Translations under genes and position numbers: made by a program
Part shown: in pieces, positions 1 to 7,218 of the stretch
How the letters are laid out: each line of letters opens with the position of its first letter
How positions within the stretch are numbered: position 1 is the stretch's first letter
Origin: an uncultured Clostridia bacterium
Lineage (GTDB): Bacteria; Bacillota; Clostridia; Christensenellales; CAG-314
NCBI GenBank assembly: GCA_944336125.1
Contig: CALVLA010000010.1
Coordinates: forward strand, 1-40,120
Reading direction: 5' to 3'
DNA length: 40,120 nt
Notes under the pieces: generated by a model
The model's database searches: none
The model's input: the letters and a program-made list of their open reading frames with translations, nothing else
What the model was told of the DNA's origin: nothing

Positions 1-207
1 CCGTCGCCGGCGCTCCTTACAAGTCCGCTCAGCAGCTCCATAAAGACGGCTTGCGTTTAGGTCGCAAGCGCAACAAGAGTGCAGAAGCACTCTTTTTTGT
101 TTGCCCTTGCTCCGTGTGCGCTGCGCCGTCAAATTTCGTGCTTCGCTTGTTGAAATGACGTGACGCTTCGCCCTGCTCGCTGTTCCGTCGCCGGCGCTCC
201 TTACAAG
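1..207. repeat. 23-bp direct repeat pair flanking a 161-bp spacer
   Basis: The same 23 bases (beginning CCGTCGCCGGCG, ending TTACAAG) occur at 1-23 and again at 185-207. The spacer is GC-richer than the AT-rich DNA that follows and holds two hairpins (50-68 and the terminator at 75-98). No credible protein is encoded on either strand. It looks like part of a dispersed intergenic repeat cut by the window edge; the family is not one I recognise. Confidence 0.6.
75..98 (+). terminator. Rho-independent terminator for a gene left of the window
   Basis: Eight-base-pair stem AAGAGTGC/GCACTCTT with an AGAA tetraloop and a following T run. It sits just after a second small hairpin, CTTGCG/CGCAAG at 50-68. 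It would end a rightward transcript entering from outside the window. Confidence 0.65.
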
Positions 208-372
208 CATAAAACCCTTTAAAATAAAGAATTTTAGACGTTTTTAACGGTTTAATTTTTGTCAAAATTTGTAAAGATTGTGGAGCCATATCTATTTTAA
301 GACTAGTGACACACAGAGATGTTTTTTGCACTTTTTTAAGTTAAAAAATTACAAAGCATTAACAGATTGATA
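208..372. other. AT-rich intergenic stretch
   Basis: No convincing reading frame, RNA fold or repeat was seen between the second copy of the 23-bp repeat and the promoter at 373. It is AT-rich, like the other intergenic regions of the window. Confidence 0.5.
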
Positions 373-402
373 TTGACAGACTATATTTTTGTGAAATACA
401 AT
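373..402 (+). promoter_or_regulatory. Sigma-A type promoter for the 458 gene
   Basis: TTGACA at 373-378, an 18-base spacer and TACAAT at 397-402. The predicted transcript start near 409 leaves a leader of about 50 bases before the ATG at 458. Confidence 0.6.
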
Positions 403-457
403 AAATAAAAAAGTTGTTTATGTCTTTGGAAAAATTTTGTAATTATCGGTGATTGTT

Positions 458-1114
458 ATGACGAAAAAGCAAAAAATGTCCTTTAGATTAAGCATGATTT
501 TTATTTTCTTGATTATGATTGCCGCAATTTTCATGGAGGCAGGAAGAATCAATCCTACGGGGCTAAAAATTACCGAGCCGTTTGTATATTCTTATCGCCA
601 AAACGAGTACGGTGACAACGTAAGGGTGGAAGTAAAGGGTAAAATCAAAAACAACAGCGAAAATTTTTATACAACCGTTAAATTAACGCTTAAATTGGAA
701 GACGATGACGGCGGAAGTTCATATACTCTTTATCCGGAAATAACAGAAATGGAGTCGGGGCAAGAAAGAGAAATTTTGTTGGAACTGGAAACTCCGATAA
801 AATATACCAAAATGAACACCGTGGTAATATTTACGTGTGAAACGGAAAAGACAAAATCTGTCGGTTTTGTCGGTAACGGAGCTGTGGTTTACGACGTTAT
901 AATGGCGGTATGTTTTTTCTGCGCCCTTTTGGTTTTGATTATATACGTGGTAGTGGAGTGTCGTGTAAAAGTCAGACCTGCTACGAAAGACGAAGAATTT
1001 ACGCGAAGCGCACTTAGGCGGAGTATTTTCAGTCAAAACCGCCAAAGGCAAAACGAAGAAAAACATATTGTCGGCGAAAATACGAAGGAAACTGACGATA
1101 AAAAAGAAAAATAA
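458..1114 (+). CDS. Two-TM membrane protein of unknown function
   Basis: A 218-residue protein not matched to a known family. A hydrophobic helix near the N-terminus (about residues 10-28) is followed by about 105 residues with a beta-rich look: an immunoglobulin-like pattern with an EVKGKIKNNSENFYTTVKLTLKL stretch at about 50-72, as in FxLYD/DUF3426-type extracytoplasmic domains. A second strong helix lies near residues 147-167, and then a charged cytoplasmic tail of about 50 residues rich in R, K, E and Q. The ATG at 458 was chosen because a weak GGTGA site lies five bases before it; a GTG at 449 is in frame but has no ribosome site. It is monocistronic, with its own promoter at 373 and a shared terminator with purC. 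The FxLYD resemblance is inference from the strand pattern only. Confidence 0.75.
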   Translation: MTKKQKMSFRLSMIFIFLIMIAAIFMEAGRINPTGLKITEPFVYSYRQNEYGDNVRVEVKGKIKNNSENFYTTVKLTLKLEDDDGGSSYTLYPEITEMESGQEREILLELETPIKYTKMNTVVIFTCETEKTKSVGFVGNGAVVYDVIMAVCFFCALLVLIIYVVVECRVKVRPATKDEEFTRSALRRSIFSQNRQRQNEEKHIVGENTKETDDKKEK

Positions 1115-1142
1115 AAAAACGGCGGAAACTTCCGCCGTTTTT
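1115..1142. terminator. Bidirectional terminator between the 458 gene and purC
   Basis: Stem AAAAACGGCGGAA / TTCCGCCGTTTTT with A and T runs on the two sides, so it can stop transcripts from both converging genes. It begins directly after the TAA of the plus-strand gene. Confidence 0.85.
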
Positions 1143-1153
1143 GTTTGTTTTAA

Positions 1154-1837
1154 TTAAGCCAAAATCAATTTGGTGAGATCCATAGGATCAACGATTTTTC
1201 CGTCTTTGTAAACACGCATGTTGCCGCTTGCGATTTCGTCGATAAGGATTACGTTGCCGTCCTTGTCGTAACCGAACTCAAATTTGATGTCGTAAAGCTG
1301 CATGCCTTTTTTTGCAAGGTCGTCTGCAACGACTTTTGTGATTTTGAGAGTCTGTTCTTTCATGCTGTCGTACATTTCGCCGCTCATAACGCCGAGAGCG
1401 ATAAGAGCGTCTTTAGTTACCAGCGGGTCGCCTTTTGCGTCGTCTTTGAAAGTTGTTTCGACATAGCCGCCTTCGAGCTTAGTGCCGTCTTTGATGTAGT
1501 CGCCATAACGACGGATAAAGCTGCCTGTAGCAACCAAACGGCAGATGACTTCAAGACCGTGTCCGAAAACTTTTGCCGCAAGAACTTCCATTGTAGCGTT
1601 GTCGATGTCCGCGCTTACGTAATGGGTTTTAACGCCTGCTTTTTTAAGAAGTTCGAAATAGTAAACCGAAGTTTTGAGGTTTGCCTTGCCGATACCTTCG
1701 ATGGTGAGGCCTACCGAGTTTTCGCCCGGGTCGAATTTGCCGTCTTTGCCTGTGCAGTCGTCTTTAAATTTCAAAAGTACGTTGCCGTTTTCCAAAGAGA
1801 AAACGTCTTTTGTTTTTCCGGTGTAAATTTTTTGCAT
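1154..1837 (-). CDS. purC: Phosphoribosylaminoimidazole-succinocarboxamide synthase
   Basis: SAICAR synthetase joins L-aspartate to CAIR with ATP in de novo purine synthesis, in the cytoplasm. The 227 residues match the family length (about 230-240). Family signatures seen are YTGKTKDVF at 5-13 (ATP-binding N-terminal sheet), [10 protein letters not shown] at 103-112, LYDIKFEFG at 181-189 and [10 protein letters not shown] at 199-208, the last replacing the PDSSR-type end of the E. coli enzyme. The start ATG at 1837 has AAGGAGTG six bases upstream; an in-frame ATG 14 codons earlier has no such site. The gene stands alone: no other pur gene is nearby and no purine or PurR site could be recognised in its leader. 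Confidence 0.95.
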   Translation of the reverse strand: MQKIYTGKTKDVFSLENGNVLLKFKDDCTGKDGKFDPGENSVGLTIEGIGKANLKTSVYYFELLKKAGVKTHYVSADIDNATMEVLAAKVFGHGLEVICRLVATGSFIRRYGDYIKDGTKLEGGYVETTFKDDAKGDPLVTKDALIALGVMSGEMYDSMKEQTLKITKVVADDLAKKGMQLYDIKFEFGYDKDGNVILIDEIASGNMRVYKDGKIVDPMDLTKLILA

Positions 1838-2093
1838 GGTTTTCACTCCTTCATAAAGTAAAATAGGTCGATAAAACAATAAAAATGTAACTTCAATAGA
1901 TAAAATATATCATATTTTCTTCCAAAACGGAAAAAATTTTTTTAAAAAAATCAAAAAAAATTACCGCTTTATTTTCATTTGTTGTCGGTCCGAATTTTTG
2001 ACATAAACCAAACATAAAAACGCGATTACTTGCAAAAACAACAAAAAACGACACGTTGCGCTTTTATGCGTTGACCGGCAGGCCTTTTTAAAA
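1838..2093. other. Divergent AT-rich intergenic region
   Basis: It holds the purC ribosome site (1844-1851) and long A and T runs around 1930-1965. The purC promoter must lie here, but I see no clear -35/-10 pair on the minus strand. No RNA gene or riboswitch fold was recognised. Confidence 0.5.
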
Positions 2094-2123
2094 TTGACGA
2101 TAAACATTTTTGTATGATATTAT
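2094..2123 (+). promoter_or_regulatory. Promoter for the 2156 glycosyltransferase
   Basis: TTGACG at 2094-2099, 18-base spacer, TATTAT at 2118-2123. The transcript would begin about 25 bases before the start codon. Confidence 0.55.
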
Positions 2124-2155
2124 TTTTTCAATAACACAAAACAGAGAGGAACAAA

Positions 2156-4000
2156 ATGTCATCTGCTCCGATAAACATAAAAATTTACGTTTCATGCCAT
2201 AAAGACAGTTACGTGCCGACAAATAAACTGTTGTTTCCTGTTCAGGTAGGGACAAGCATTAACGGCAGATATTTGCCCGATATGCTTCACGACGACGAGG
2301 GGGACAATATTTCGTCAAAAAACAAAAGCTACTGCGAGCTGACGGCTCAGTATTGGGCGTGGAAAAACGACGATGCCGATTATTACGGTTTTTTTCACTA
2401 CCGCAGATACTTTGCTTTTGCGGACAAGGTGTTTGACGCAAATGCTTTCGGCGAAATCGTCGAGGATTTCAACGACGACGAGACTTTGAAAAAATATTGC
2501 CTCGACGAAGAAAAAATGGCGTCGGTCATAGAAGATTATGACTTGATTGTACCCGTCGAAGGAGGCTTTGCCGACAAAAAGCTCACGCTTTACAAGCAGT
2601 ATGAAAATTCACAGTCGCATTTTATACGCGACATGGATTTTGTGCTTGACATTATTAAACGCGACTATCCCGAAATGTATCGGTATGCCCTCGAATACAT
2701 AAACAGAAACAAAGGCTATTTCTGCAATATGTTCATAATGAAAAAGGACATCTTTTTCCGTTACAGCGAGTGGCTTTTTTCGATACTGAAAGAGCATGAA
2801 AAAAACATCGATATTTCGGATTACAGCGAACAGGCTTACCGCGTACACGGTTATCTTGCCGAAAGACTTTGCGGAATTTATATTTACTATCTCGAAAAAA
2901 CTTCAAAATACAAAATAAAAAAACTGCAAAAGATTTTTTTCAAAAACGCCGACAAAGAGGAAAAAATACTGCCTGCCTTTGAACATGACAACAAGACTCT
3001 GGTGCTTTCGGCAAACGATTTTTACGCACCGTATTTGTCGGTAGTGCTGCAGTCGGTAAAAGACAACTCCTGCCACAAAAACAACTACGACATTATCGTT
3101 CTGCACACTGACATAAGCGAAAAAAACCGTATTCTTCTTCAAAAACAATGTGAGGCGGAAAACTTTTCGCTCAGATTTTTTGACGTCAGGCGCAGGATGA
3201 AAAAATACGAAAACCTGCCGCTTCGCGGACACTTCAGGGTGGAAACCTATTTCAGAATTCTGCTTCCCGAAATTCTTGACAGTTACTCAAAGGTACTTTA
3301 TCTCGACAGCGACATGGTTGTGTGCGACGACATAGCAAAACTTTTCGACACCGACATCGACGGCTATCTGCTTGCCGCATGCCGCGACGCCGACACGGCG
3401 GGACTTTACAACGGTTTCGAACCGGGCAAGAAAAAGTATATGGACGAGGTTTTGAAAATAGCAAAGCCTTACGATTACTTTCAGGCAGGCACCATTTTGT
3501 TCAATCTTGACGAATTCAGAAAAACTTACTCCGTCGAGCAAATTATGACCTTTGCCATGTCTTACAACTGGGAGCTGCTTGATCAGGACGTACTCAACTA
3601 TTTCGCTCAGGGAAGAGTAAAATTTGCCGACATGGCGTGGAACGTCATGATGGACTGGAACAACATACGAATCAACCAAATCATTTCTCTTGCGCCGCAT
3701 TATCTCAAAAACGAGTATATGCAGGCAAGAAAAAACCCAAAGATAATTCACTTTGCGGGACCTGACAAACCGTGGGAAAACCCGAGCGGCGACTTCGCCG
3801 AGGAATTTTGGCATTATTCCAGAAAAACGGTTTACTACGAAGAAGCTCTTTTGCGAATGAGTTTAAAAGCGGCGCAAACAAGAGGAAAAGAACCTAAAAA
3901 AAGTTTTGTCAGAAAAGTGGCGGACAAGCTGCTTCCGATAGGCACAGGCAGAAGAGAATTTGTCAAAAAACTCATAGGAAAAGGTAAAAAACGCGGGTAA
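2156..4000 (+). CDS. Two-domain glycosyltransferase, DUF4422 + GT8
   Basis: A 614-residue cytoplasmic enzyme predicted to transfer sugars to a surface glycan. Residues about 6-235 match DUF4422, a putative glycosyltransferase domain found in capsule and O-antigen loci (YVSCHKDSYVP, YCELTAQYWAWKN, YGFFHYRRYF). Residues about 280-535 are a GT8 (galactosyl/glucosyltransferase, LgtC-like) domain: the metal-binding DSD is at 384-386 in YLDSDMVVCD, FQAGTILFNL and LLDQDVLN follow, and the C-terminal HFAGPDKPW has its metal-ligand His at 532. The C-terminus is a basic tail, as in LgtC, that could touch the membrane. The start has GAGAGGAAC upstream. The acceptor and donor sugars cannot be told from the sequence. 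It is transcribed alone. Confidence 0.9.
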   Translation: MSSAPINIKIYVSCHKDSYVPTNKLLFPVQVGTSINGRYLPDMLHDDEGDNISSKNKSYCELTAQYWAWKNDDADYYGFFHYRRYFAFADKVFDANAFGEIVEDFNDDETLKKYCLDEEKMASVIEDYDLIVPVEGGFADKKLTLYKQYENSQSHFIRDMDFVLDIIKRDYPEMYRYALEYINRNKGYFCNMFIMKKDIFFRYSEWLFSILKEHEKNIDISDYSEQAYRVHGYLAERLCGIYIYYLEKTSKYKIKKLQKIFFKNADKEEKILPAFEHDNKTLVLSANDFYAPYLSVVLQSVKDNSCHKNNYDIIVLHTDISEKNRILLQKQCEAENFSLRFFDVRRRMKKYENLPLRGHFRVETYFRILLPEILDSYSKVLYLDSDMVVCDDIAKLFDTDIDGYLLAACRDADTAGLYNGFEPGKKKYMDEVLKIAKPYDYFQAGTILFNLDEFRKTYSVEQIMTFAMSYNWELLDQDVLNYFAQGRVKFADMAWNVMMDWNNIRINQIISLAPHYLKNEYMQARKNPKIIHFAGPDKPWENPSGDFAEEFWHYSRKTVYYEEALLRMSLKAAQTRGKEPKKSFVRKVADKLLPIGTGRREFVKKLIGKGKKRG

Positions 4001-4010
4001 CCGCGTTTTT
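3987..4010 (+). terminator. Terminator with the stop codon in its loop
   Basis: Stem AAAAACGCGG/CCGCGTTTTT, loop GTAA. The loop contains the TAA (3998-4000) of the glycosyltransferase, so the last codons form the 5' side of the stem. Confidence 0.85.
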
Positions 4011-4047
4011 GTTTTTGTGCTTGAAGTTATAGCCTAAAGAGATTTCT

Positions 4048-4076
4048 TTCACAAGAAAAAACAAAGTTCATAGTAT
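4048..4076 (+). promoter_or_regulatory. Promoter of a putative small RNA or leader
   Basis: TTCACA at 4048-4053, 17-base spacer, TAGTAT at 4071-4076. It has no protein gene directly downstream; the transcript would begin near 4082 and meet two hairpins. Confidence 0.4.
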
Positions 4077-4166
4077 AAAGTACGACATATTTTATCGTAG
4101 TAATCAAACCGTTACATAATTTTTGCTTAAAGGCAGAGTTATGTAATTTTTTTTGAGGATGAACTC

Positions 4167-4217
4167 ATGCCATTTACGCAACGATATTCAAACATTAAAA
4201 ACGAACGTAAATATTAA
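4167..4217 (+). CDS. Possible 16-residue leader peptide
   Basis: A short frame, MPFTQRYSNIKNERKY then TAA, with a GAGG at 4154-4157 about nine bases before the ATG. Its last codons form the 5' arm and loop of the terminator at 4197-4228, the arrangement expected of an attenuating leader peptide, but there is no run of a single amino acid. It may be fortuitous. Confidence 0.25.
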   Translation: MPFTQRYSNIKNERKY

Positions 4218-4228
4218 TGTTCGTTTTT
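4197..4228 (+). terminator. Terminator before the oxidoreductase gene
   Basis: Ten-base-pair stem AAAAACGAAC (4197-4206) with GTTCGTTTTT (4219-4228), 12-base loop. It separates the small transcript from the 4298 gene. Confidence 0.75.
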
Positions 4229-4249
4229 GTTTTATTTTGCCGAGTGCGT

Positions 4250-4279
4250 TTGACTTAAATATGCCTGTTAAATTAAAAT
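4250..4279 (+). promoter_or_regulatory. Promoter of the TrxR-like oxidoreductase
   Basis: TTGACT at 4250-4255, 18-base spacer, TAAAAT at 4274-4279. AAAGGAG follows near 4287, six bases before the ATG. Confidence 0.55.
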
Positions 4280-4297
4280 GGACAAAAAGGAGACATT

Positions 4298-5194
4298 ATG
4301 TACGACATCATAATTATCGGGGGAGGCCCCGCAGGAGTCAGCGCAGGAATATACGCGGCAAGCCGCGGCAAAAAAACTTTGCTCATCGAAAAAAAGAGGA
4401 TAGGCGGAATTATCGGCAACGTTTCCACCGTTACTCACTACACGGCAATTATGCAGCCTGAAACGGGAGAAAGCTTTGCGACGCGCATGTGGAATCAAAT
4501 CAAAAACTGCGGCGTCGAAATAATTAACGAAGAAGTTGTGTCTACAAGTCTGAAAGGCGACGTAAAAAGCGTAACTACCGACAAAAACACTTATTCGGCA
4601 AAAAAAGTCATTATCGCCGCAGGCAGCACGCCTCGCAAGCTTGACATCGAAGGAGAAAAACCTCTTGACGGAAAATACATTTACCTCAATGCGGCAAAGG
4701 ACGGCGAGAGGTTTAAAGGCAAAAACATTTACGTGGTAGGCGGCGCGGACGGAGCTATTAAGGAAGCGCTTTATCTCTCGCAGTTTGCAAAAACACTCAC
4801 GATAATTCATTTTGAGGAAAAACTGGGATGTATTCCTGAGTTCGGCGAAAAGGTAAAAAGCTCGTCAAACATCAAGGTTGTGCTAAATTCCCGTTTGACA
4901 AAGGTCAGCGGAACCGATTGTCTCGAAACGCTTGAAATCACAAGCGAAATTGACGGAACGAAGCAGGTCATTTCAGACAAGGGCGCAGGCATATTCGTTT
5001 ACGCGGGTACGGTGCCTAATACTTCGGCTTTCGGCGAGCTTGAGCTTAAAGACGGCTTTATTCCGGTAAACGCCAAATGCGAAACGACAATTGAAGGCGT
5101 TTATGCCGCGGGCGACATTTGCTTCAAACAGGTAAGACAGGTTGCCACTGCCGTCGCGGACGGAGCGGTTGCCGCAATCAACGCATCGATTTGA
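4298..5194 (+). CDS. Thioredoxin-reductase-like FAD oxidoreductase lacking CxxC
   Basis: A 298-residue two-dinucleotide-fold flavoprotein, close in length to TrxB (about 310). The FAD site is IIGGGPAG at residues 6-13, the second pyridine-nucleotide fold is VVGGADGAIKEA near 146-157, and the C-terminal FAD motif is GVYAAGDIC near 268-276 followed by QVATAVADGAVAA. True thioredoxin reductases carry CATCDG just before the second fold; here the aligned stretch near residues 128-136 is YLNAAKDG, and the protein has no CxxC anywhere. It is therefore unlikely to reduce thioredoxin by the usual disulfide route. It may hand electrons to another acceptor, like the TrxR-like ferredoxin-NADP reductases, or use a single Cys. 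No thioredoxin gene is adjacent. RBS AAAGGAG supports the start. Confidence 0.88.
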   Translation: MYDIIIIGGGPAGVSAGIYAASRGKKTLLIEKKRIGGIIGNVSTVTHYTAIMQPETGESFATRMWNQIKNCGVEIINEEVVSTSLKGDVKSVTTDKNTYSAKKVIIAAGSTPRKLDIEGEKPLDGKYIYLNAAKDGERFKGKNIYVVGGADGAIKEALYLSQFAKTLTIIHFEEKLGCIPEFGEKVKSSSNIKVVLNSRLTKVSGTDCLETLEITSEIDGTKQVISDKGAGIFVYAGTVPNTSAFGELELKDGFIPVNAKCETTIEGVYAAGDICFKQVRQVATAVADGAVAAINASI

Positions 5195-5199
5195 CTGAA

Positions 5200-5227
5200 A
5201 AAGGGGCGGTTGCCGCGCTCTTTTTTT
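5200..5227 (+). terminator. Terminator after the oxidoreductase
   Basis: AAAGGG-GCGG pairs with CCGC-(G)-CTCTTT through one bulged G and one G-T pair, loop TTG, then a T run. Confidence 0.55.
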
Positions 5228-5241
5228 GACGATTTTTGCTG

Positions 5242-5271
5242 TTGACCGAGTTGTCACGGATAATTTAAAAT
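5242..5271 (+). promoter_or_regulatory. Candidate promoter of the ECF sigma operon
   Basis: TTGACC at 5242-5247, 18-base spacer, TAAAAT at 5266-5271. Between this and the start codon lies TTGTTTAAT (5297-5305), also found ahead of the 7219 lipoprotein gene. Confidence 0.4.
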
Positions 5272-5327
5272 AAACCAAATAAAAAAGGTTTCACGATTGT
5301 TTAATTATTGTAAAAGGGGTGTGTGTT

Positions 5328-5843
5328 GTGAACAAAGCAAGGCTTAACAAGCTTGCCCTGCAAATGCAAAAAGGGGATGAGGACGCTTTTTGCGAAATTT
5401 ATCAAATTACCAAAAAGGGCGTCTTTTCCTTCGTCTACTCGGTAGTAGGCGATTATTCCGTCGCGGAAGAAATAATGCAGGACACTTTTATCAAGGTCAA
5501 GCAAAACATAAACTCTTTTAACGGCGGAAACTTTTCGGCTTGGCTTATTCAAATTGCCAAAAATATGGCTTTCAATCATATAAAAAAAGCAAAACGCGAA
5601 ACTCCTCTCGAAGACGCGGACAAAAAGGGAGGCTACACGATAAACGAAAGCGGAGGCGTTGCGGTGGAGGCGCTTCAAAAAGTTTTGGGAGAAGAGGAAC
5701 GGCAGATAGTGGTTTTGCATGCGGTGGGCGGTTACAAACACCGTGAAATTGCGGAAATTTTAAACAAGCCGCTGGGGACGGTTACCTGGACGTACAAAAA
5801 CGCGATGAGAAAACTTAAAAATTATATTGAGGGGGAAAATTGA
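5328..5843 (+). CDS. ECF-type RNA polymerase sigma factor (sigma-70 family)
   Basis: A 171-residue sigma factor with only regions 2 and 4. Region 2 lies at about residues 15-85: FCEIYQITKKGVFSFVYSVV, the DYSVAEEIMQDTFIKV core-binding helix, and the WLIQIAKNMAFNHIKK promoter-melting and -10 recognition part. Region 4 lies at about 110-165 with a helix-turn-helix: GYKHREIAEILNKPLGTVTWTYKNAMRKL. The GTG at 5328 is preferred because AAAAGGGG sits eight bases upstream; another GTG three codons earlier overlaps that site. It is followed one base later by a membrane protein with an RsgI-like domain, the usual sigma/anti-sigma order, so it probably answers an envelope signal. Its regulon is unknown. 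Confidence 0.93.
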   Translation: MNKARLNKLALQMQKGDEDAFCEIYQITKKGVFSFVYSVVGDYSVAEEIMQDTFIKVKQNINSFNGGNFSAWLIQIAKNMAFNHIKKAKRETPLEDADKKGGYTINESGGVAVEALQKVLGEEERQIVVLHAVGGYKHREIAEILNKPLGTVTWTYKNAMRKLKNYIEGEN

Positions 5844-5844
5844 A

Positions 5845-7110
5845 ATGAAAAACAAAAAATATTTCAAAATGCTCAACGACGAGTTTGAGCAGATGACTCC
5901 CGAAATGTCGGATAAACTTAAAAACACTCGATTGAATGTTTCGGCGGCCAAAACCCTTCCCGAAAAGCACGGCATAAAAAAATCACCGTTTGTAAAAATT
6001 GCGGCATACGCTTGCTCCTTCCTTCTGGTGGCAACGGGAGTGTTGGCAATCACCGGCGTTTTCGGCGGTTATGTGAAGTATGACACCTGCTATGCCGTCG
6101 AAATTTCACAGACGCAGGCAAAATCGTCAGACAAAACAAATATTACCGTCATTGCCGACGAAAAAGGAAAAGTAGTCAAGGTTTCGGCAGAGGACAGAAA
6201 GGGACAGATACTTGTTTCGGGTTCTTCCTCGTATTCGGCTGAAAACGGGGCGGAAAGCGTTTTGAGCGGTATTGCCCAAGCGGCGCTTAACGCGGGATAT
6301 TTTAGTGACGGGCTTATGAATGTTTCGGTAATAAGCTCGCGCGGCGACAAGGCGACAAAAGACGCTGCGGAAAACTGTCAGGAGTATTTTGAGGGTGAGG
6401 TTGAAAACTACGTCAGCGTCACGCAAAAGGATAAAAGTCAGTTTTGTCAGACTTACGGTTTAAGCGCGGACGCTTCGTTGACCGAGGCTTTTGACGCCGC
6501 CGCACAAAAAGACGGTTATCTGGAAGGAATGCTGAAAAAAGCCTCCGAGGAAGGAGGAGATGCCTTTTACGATTCGTATACCGTTCAGCTGCTCAACGAG
6601 TACATCACTTTGCACGAGGCTCGAAGCGTTGCCTGTGAAAATGTGTTTGCCACTTTCGAACAGGCAAAAACCGAGGCAGGTTTGGGATTGTTTGACAATC
6701 TTTTGGAAAACGGAAAGATAACGGAAGGCGTTGAGGTTTCGGTAAATACGCGTCAGATGTTGGAAAAACAACTTTCCGATTGCATGGCATTGGGGCTTGA
6801 CATAAAGGAAGACGACGATTTGTATGCTGCAAAAGCCTTTTATGTTTTGGTAAGTCCCGAATTTGTACGGTTTACGGCGGAAGTCTTTATCGAGGCGGGA
6901 GCGGCGCTTGCCGACATCGTCAAGGGTATAAGCGACGCGATAGGAGTGGTAAGCGGCGAGGCTCAAAGCTATTATCAGTATGTAAAAACAGAGTGGAAAA
7001 ATTTTTACGACGACGTTAAAAACCAAAGCGTAAGCGGCAGCGAAGATTTTCTGCAAAAAATGGATACTTCCTTTAAAAACGAATTTCAAACGTTGTGCAA
7101 AGCGTTTTGA
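5845..7110 (+). CDS. Membrane-anchored RsgI-like anti-sigma factor candidate
   Basis: A 421-residue single-pass protein. Residues 1-50 are a short cytoplasmic segment that could hold the sigma factor, residues about 52-77 a TM helix (IAAYACSFLLVATGVLAITG), and the remainder is outside. Residues about 84-165 fit the RsgI middle domain in pattern: VEISQ, then VIADEKGKVVKVSAEDRKGQ, a helix with AAESVL-like composition, then MNVSVISS. A long helical region rich in A, E and D follows. The N-terminal part does not show a clear ZAS zinc motif (no HxxxCxxC). The start overlaps the sigma operon (one-base gap after TGA) and has GAGGGGGA upstream. The anti-sigma role is inferred from position and topology. 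Confidence 0.8.
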   Translation: MKNKKYFKMLNDEFEQMTPEMSDKLKNTRLNVSAAKTLPEKHGIKKSPFVKIAAYACSFLLVATGVLAITGVFGGYVKYDTCYAVEISQTQAKSSDKTNITVIADEKGKVVKVSAEDRKGQILVSGSSSYSAENGAESVLSGIAQAALNAGYFSDGLMNVSVISSRGDKATKDAAENCQEYFEGEVENYVSVTQKDKSQFCQTYGLSADASLTEAFDAAAQKDGYLEGMLKKASEEGGDAFYDSYTVQLLNEYITLHEARSVACENVFATFEQAKTEAGLGLFDNLLENGKITEGVEVSVNTRQMLEKQLSDCMALGLDIKEDDDLYAAKAFYVLVSPEFVRFTAEVFIEAGAALADIVKGISDAIGVVSGEAQSYYQYVKTEWKNFYDDVKNQSVSGSEDFLQKMDTSFKNEFQTLCKAF

Positions 7111-7142
7111 AAAAAAAGTTTCCCGTTTGGGAAACTTTTTTT
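7111..7142 (+). terminator. Terminator of the ECF sigma operon
   Basis: Fourteen-base-pair stem AAAAAAAGTTTCCC/GGGAAACTTTTTTT with a GTTT loop, immediately after the TGA. The following lipoprotein gene must have its own promoter. Confidence 0.9.
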
Positions 7143-7218
7143 TCTTTGTCCCAATAAAATGCCGTGCGGCGTTGTTTAATATACGAAAAAAACAAAATTG
7201 CCGAAACGGAGGTGGGTT

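Larger units (their letters stand above)
4081..4228 (+). ncRNA. Putative structured small RNA / short leader transcript
   Basis: Just after the predicted start there is a small hairpin, TACGA (4081-4085) with TCGTA (4095-4099). An 8-bp hairpin follows, TTACATAA (4112-4119) with TTATGTAA (4139-4146), then eight T residues. Next comes a 16-codon frame, then a strong terminator at 4197-4228. The downstream oxidoreductase has its own promoter at 4250, so this segment behaves as a separate unit. It does not resemble an RNA family that I know. Confidence 0.35.

Noticed and set aside
29..331. A 100-codon minus-strand frame across the 23-bp repeats
   Set aside because: It runs through a terminator and two direct repeats, has no ribosome site and a composition typical of chance translation of GC-rich repeats.
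1838..2093. Purine riboswitch or PurR box ahead of purC
   Set aside because: No three-way-junction core or PurBox-like sequence could be found in the purC leader.
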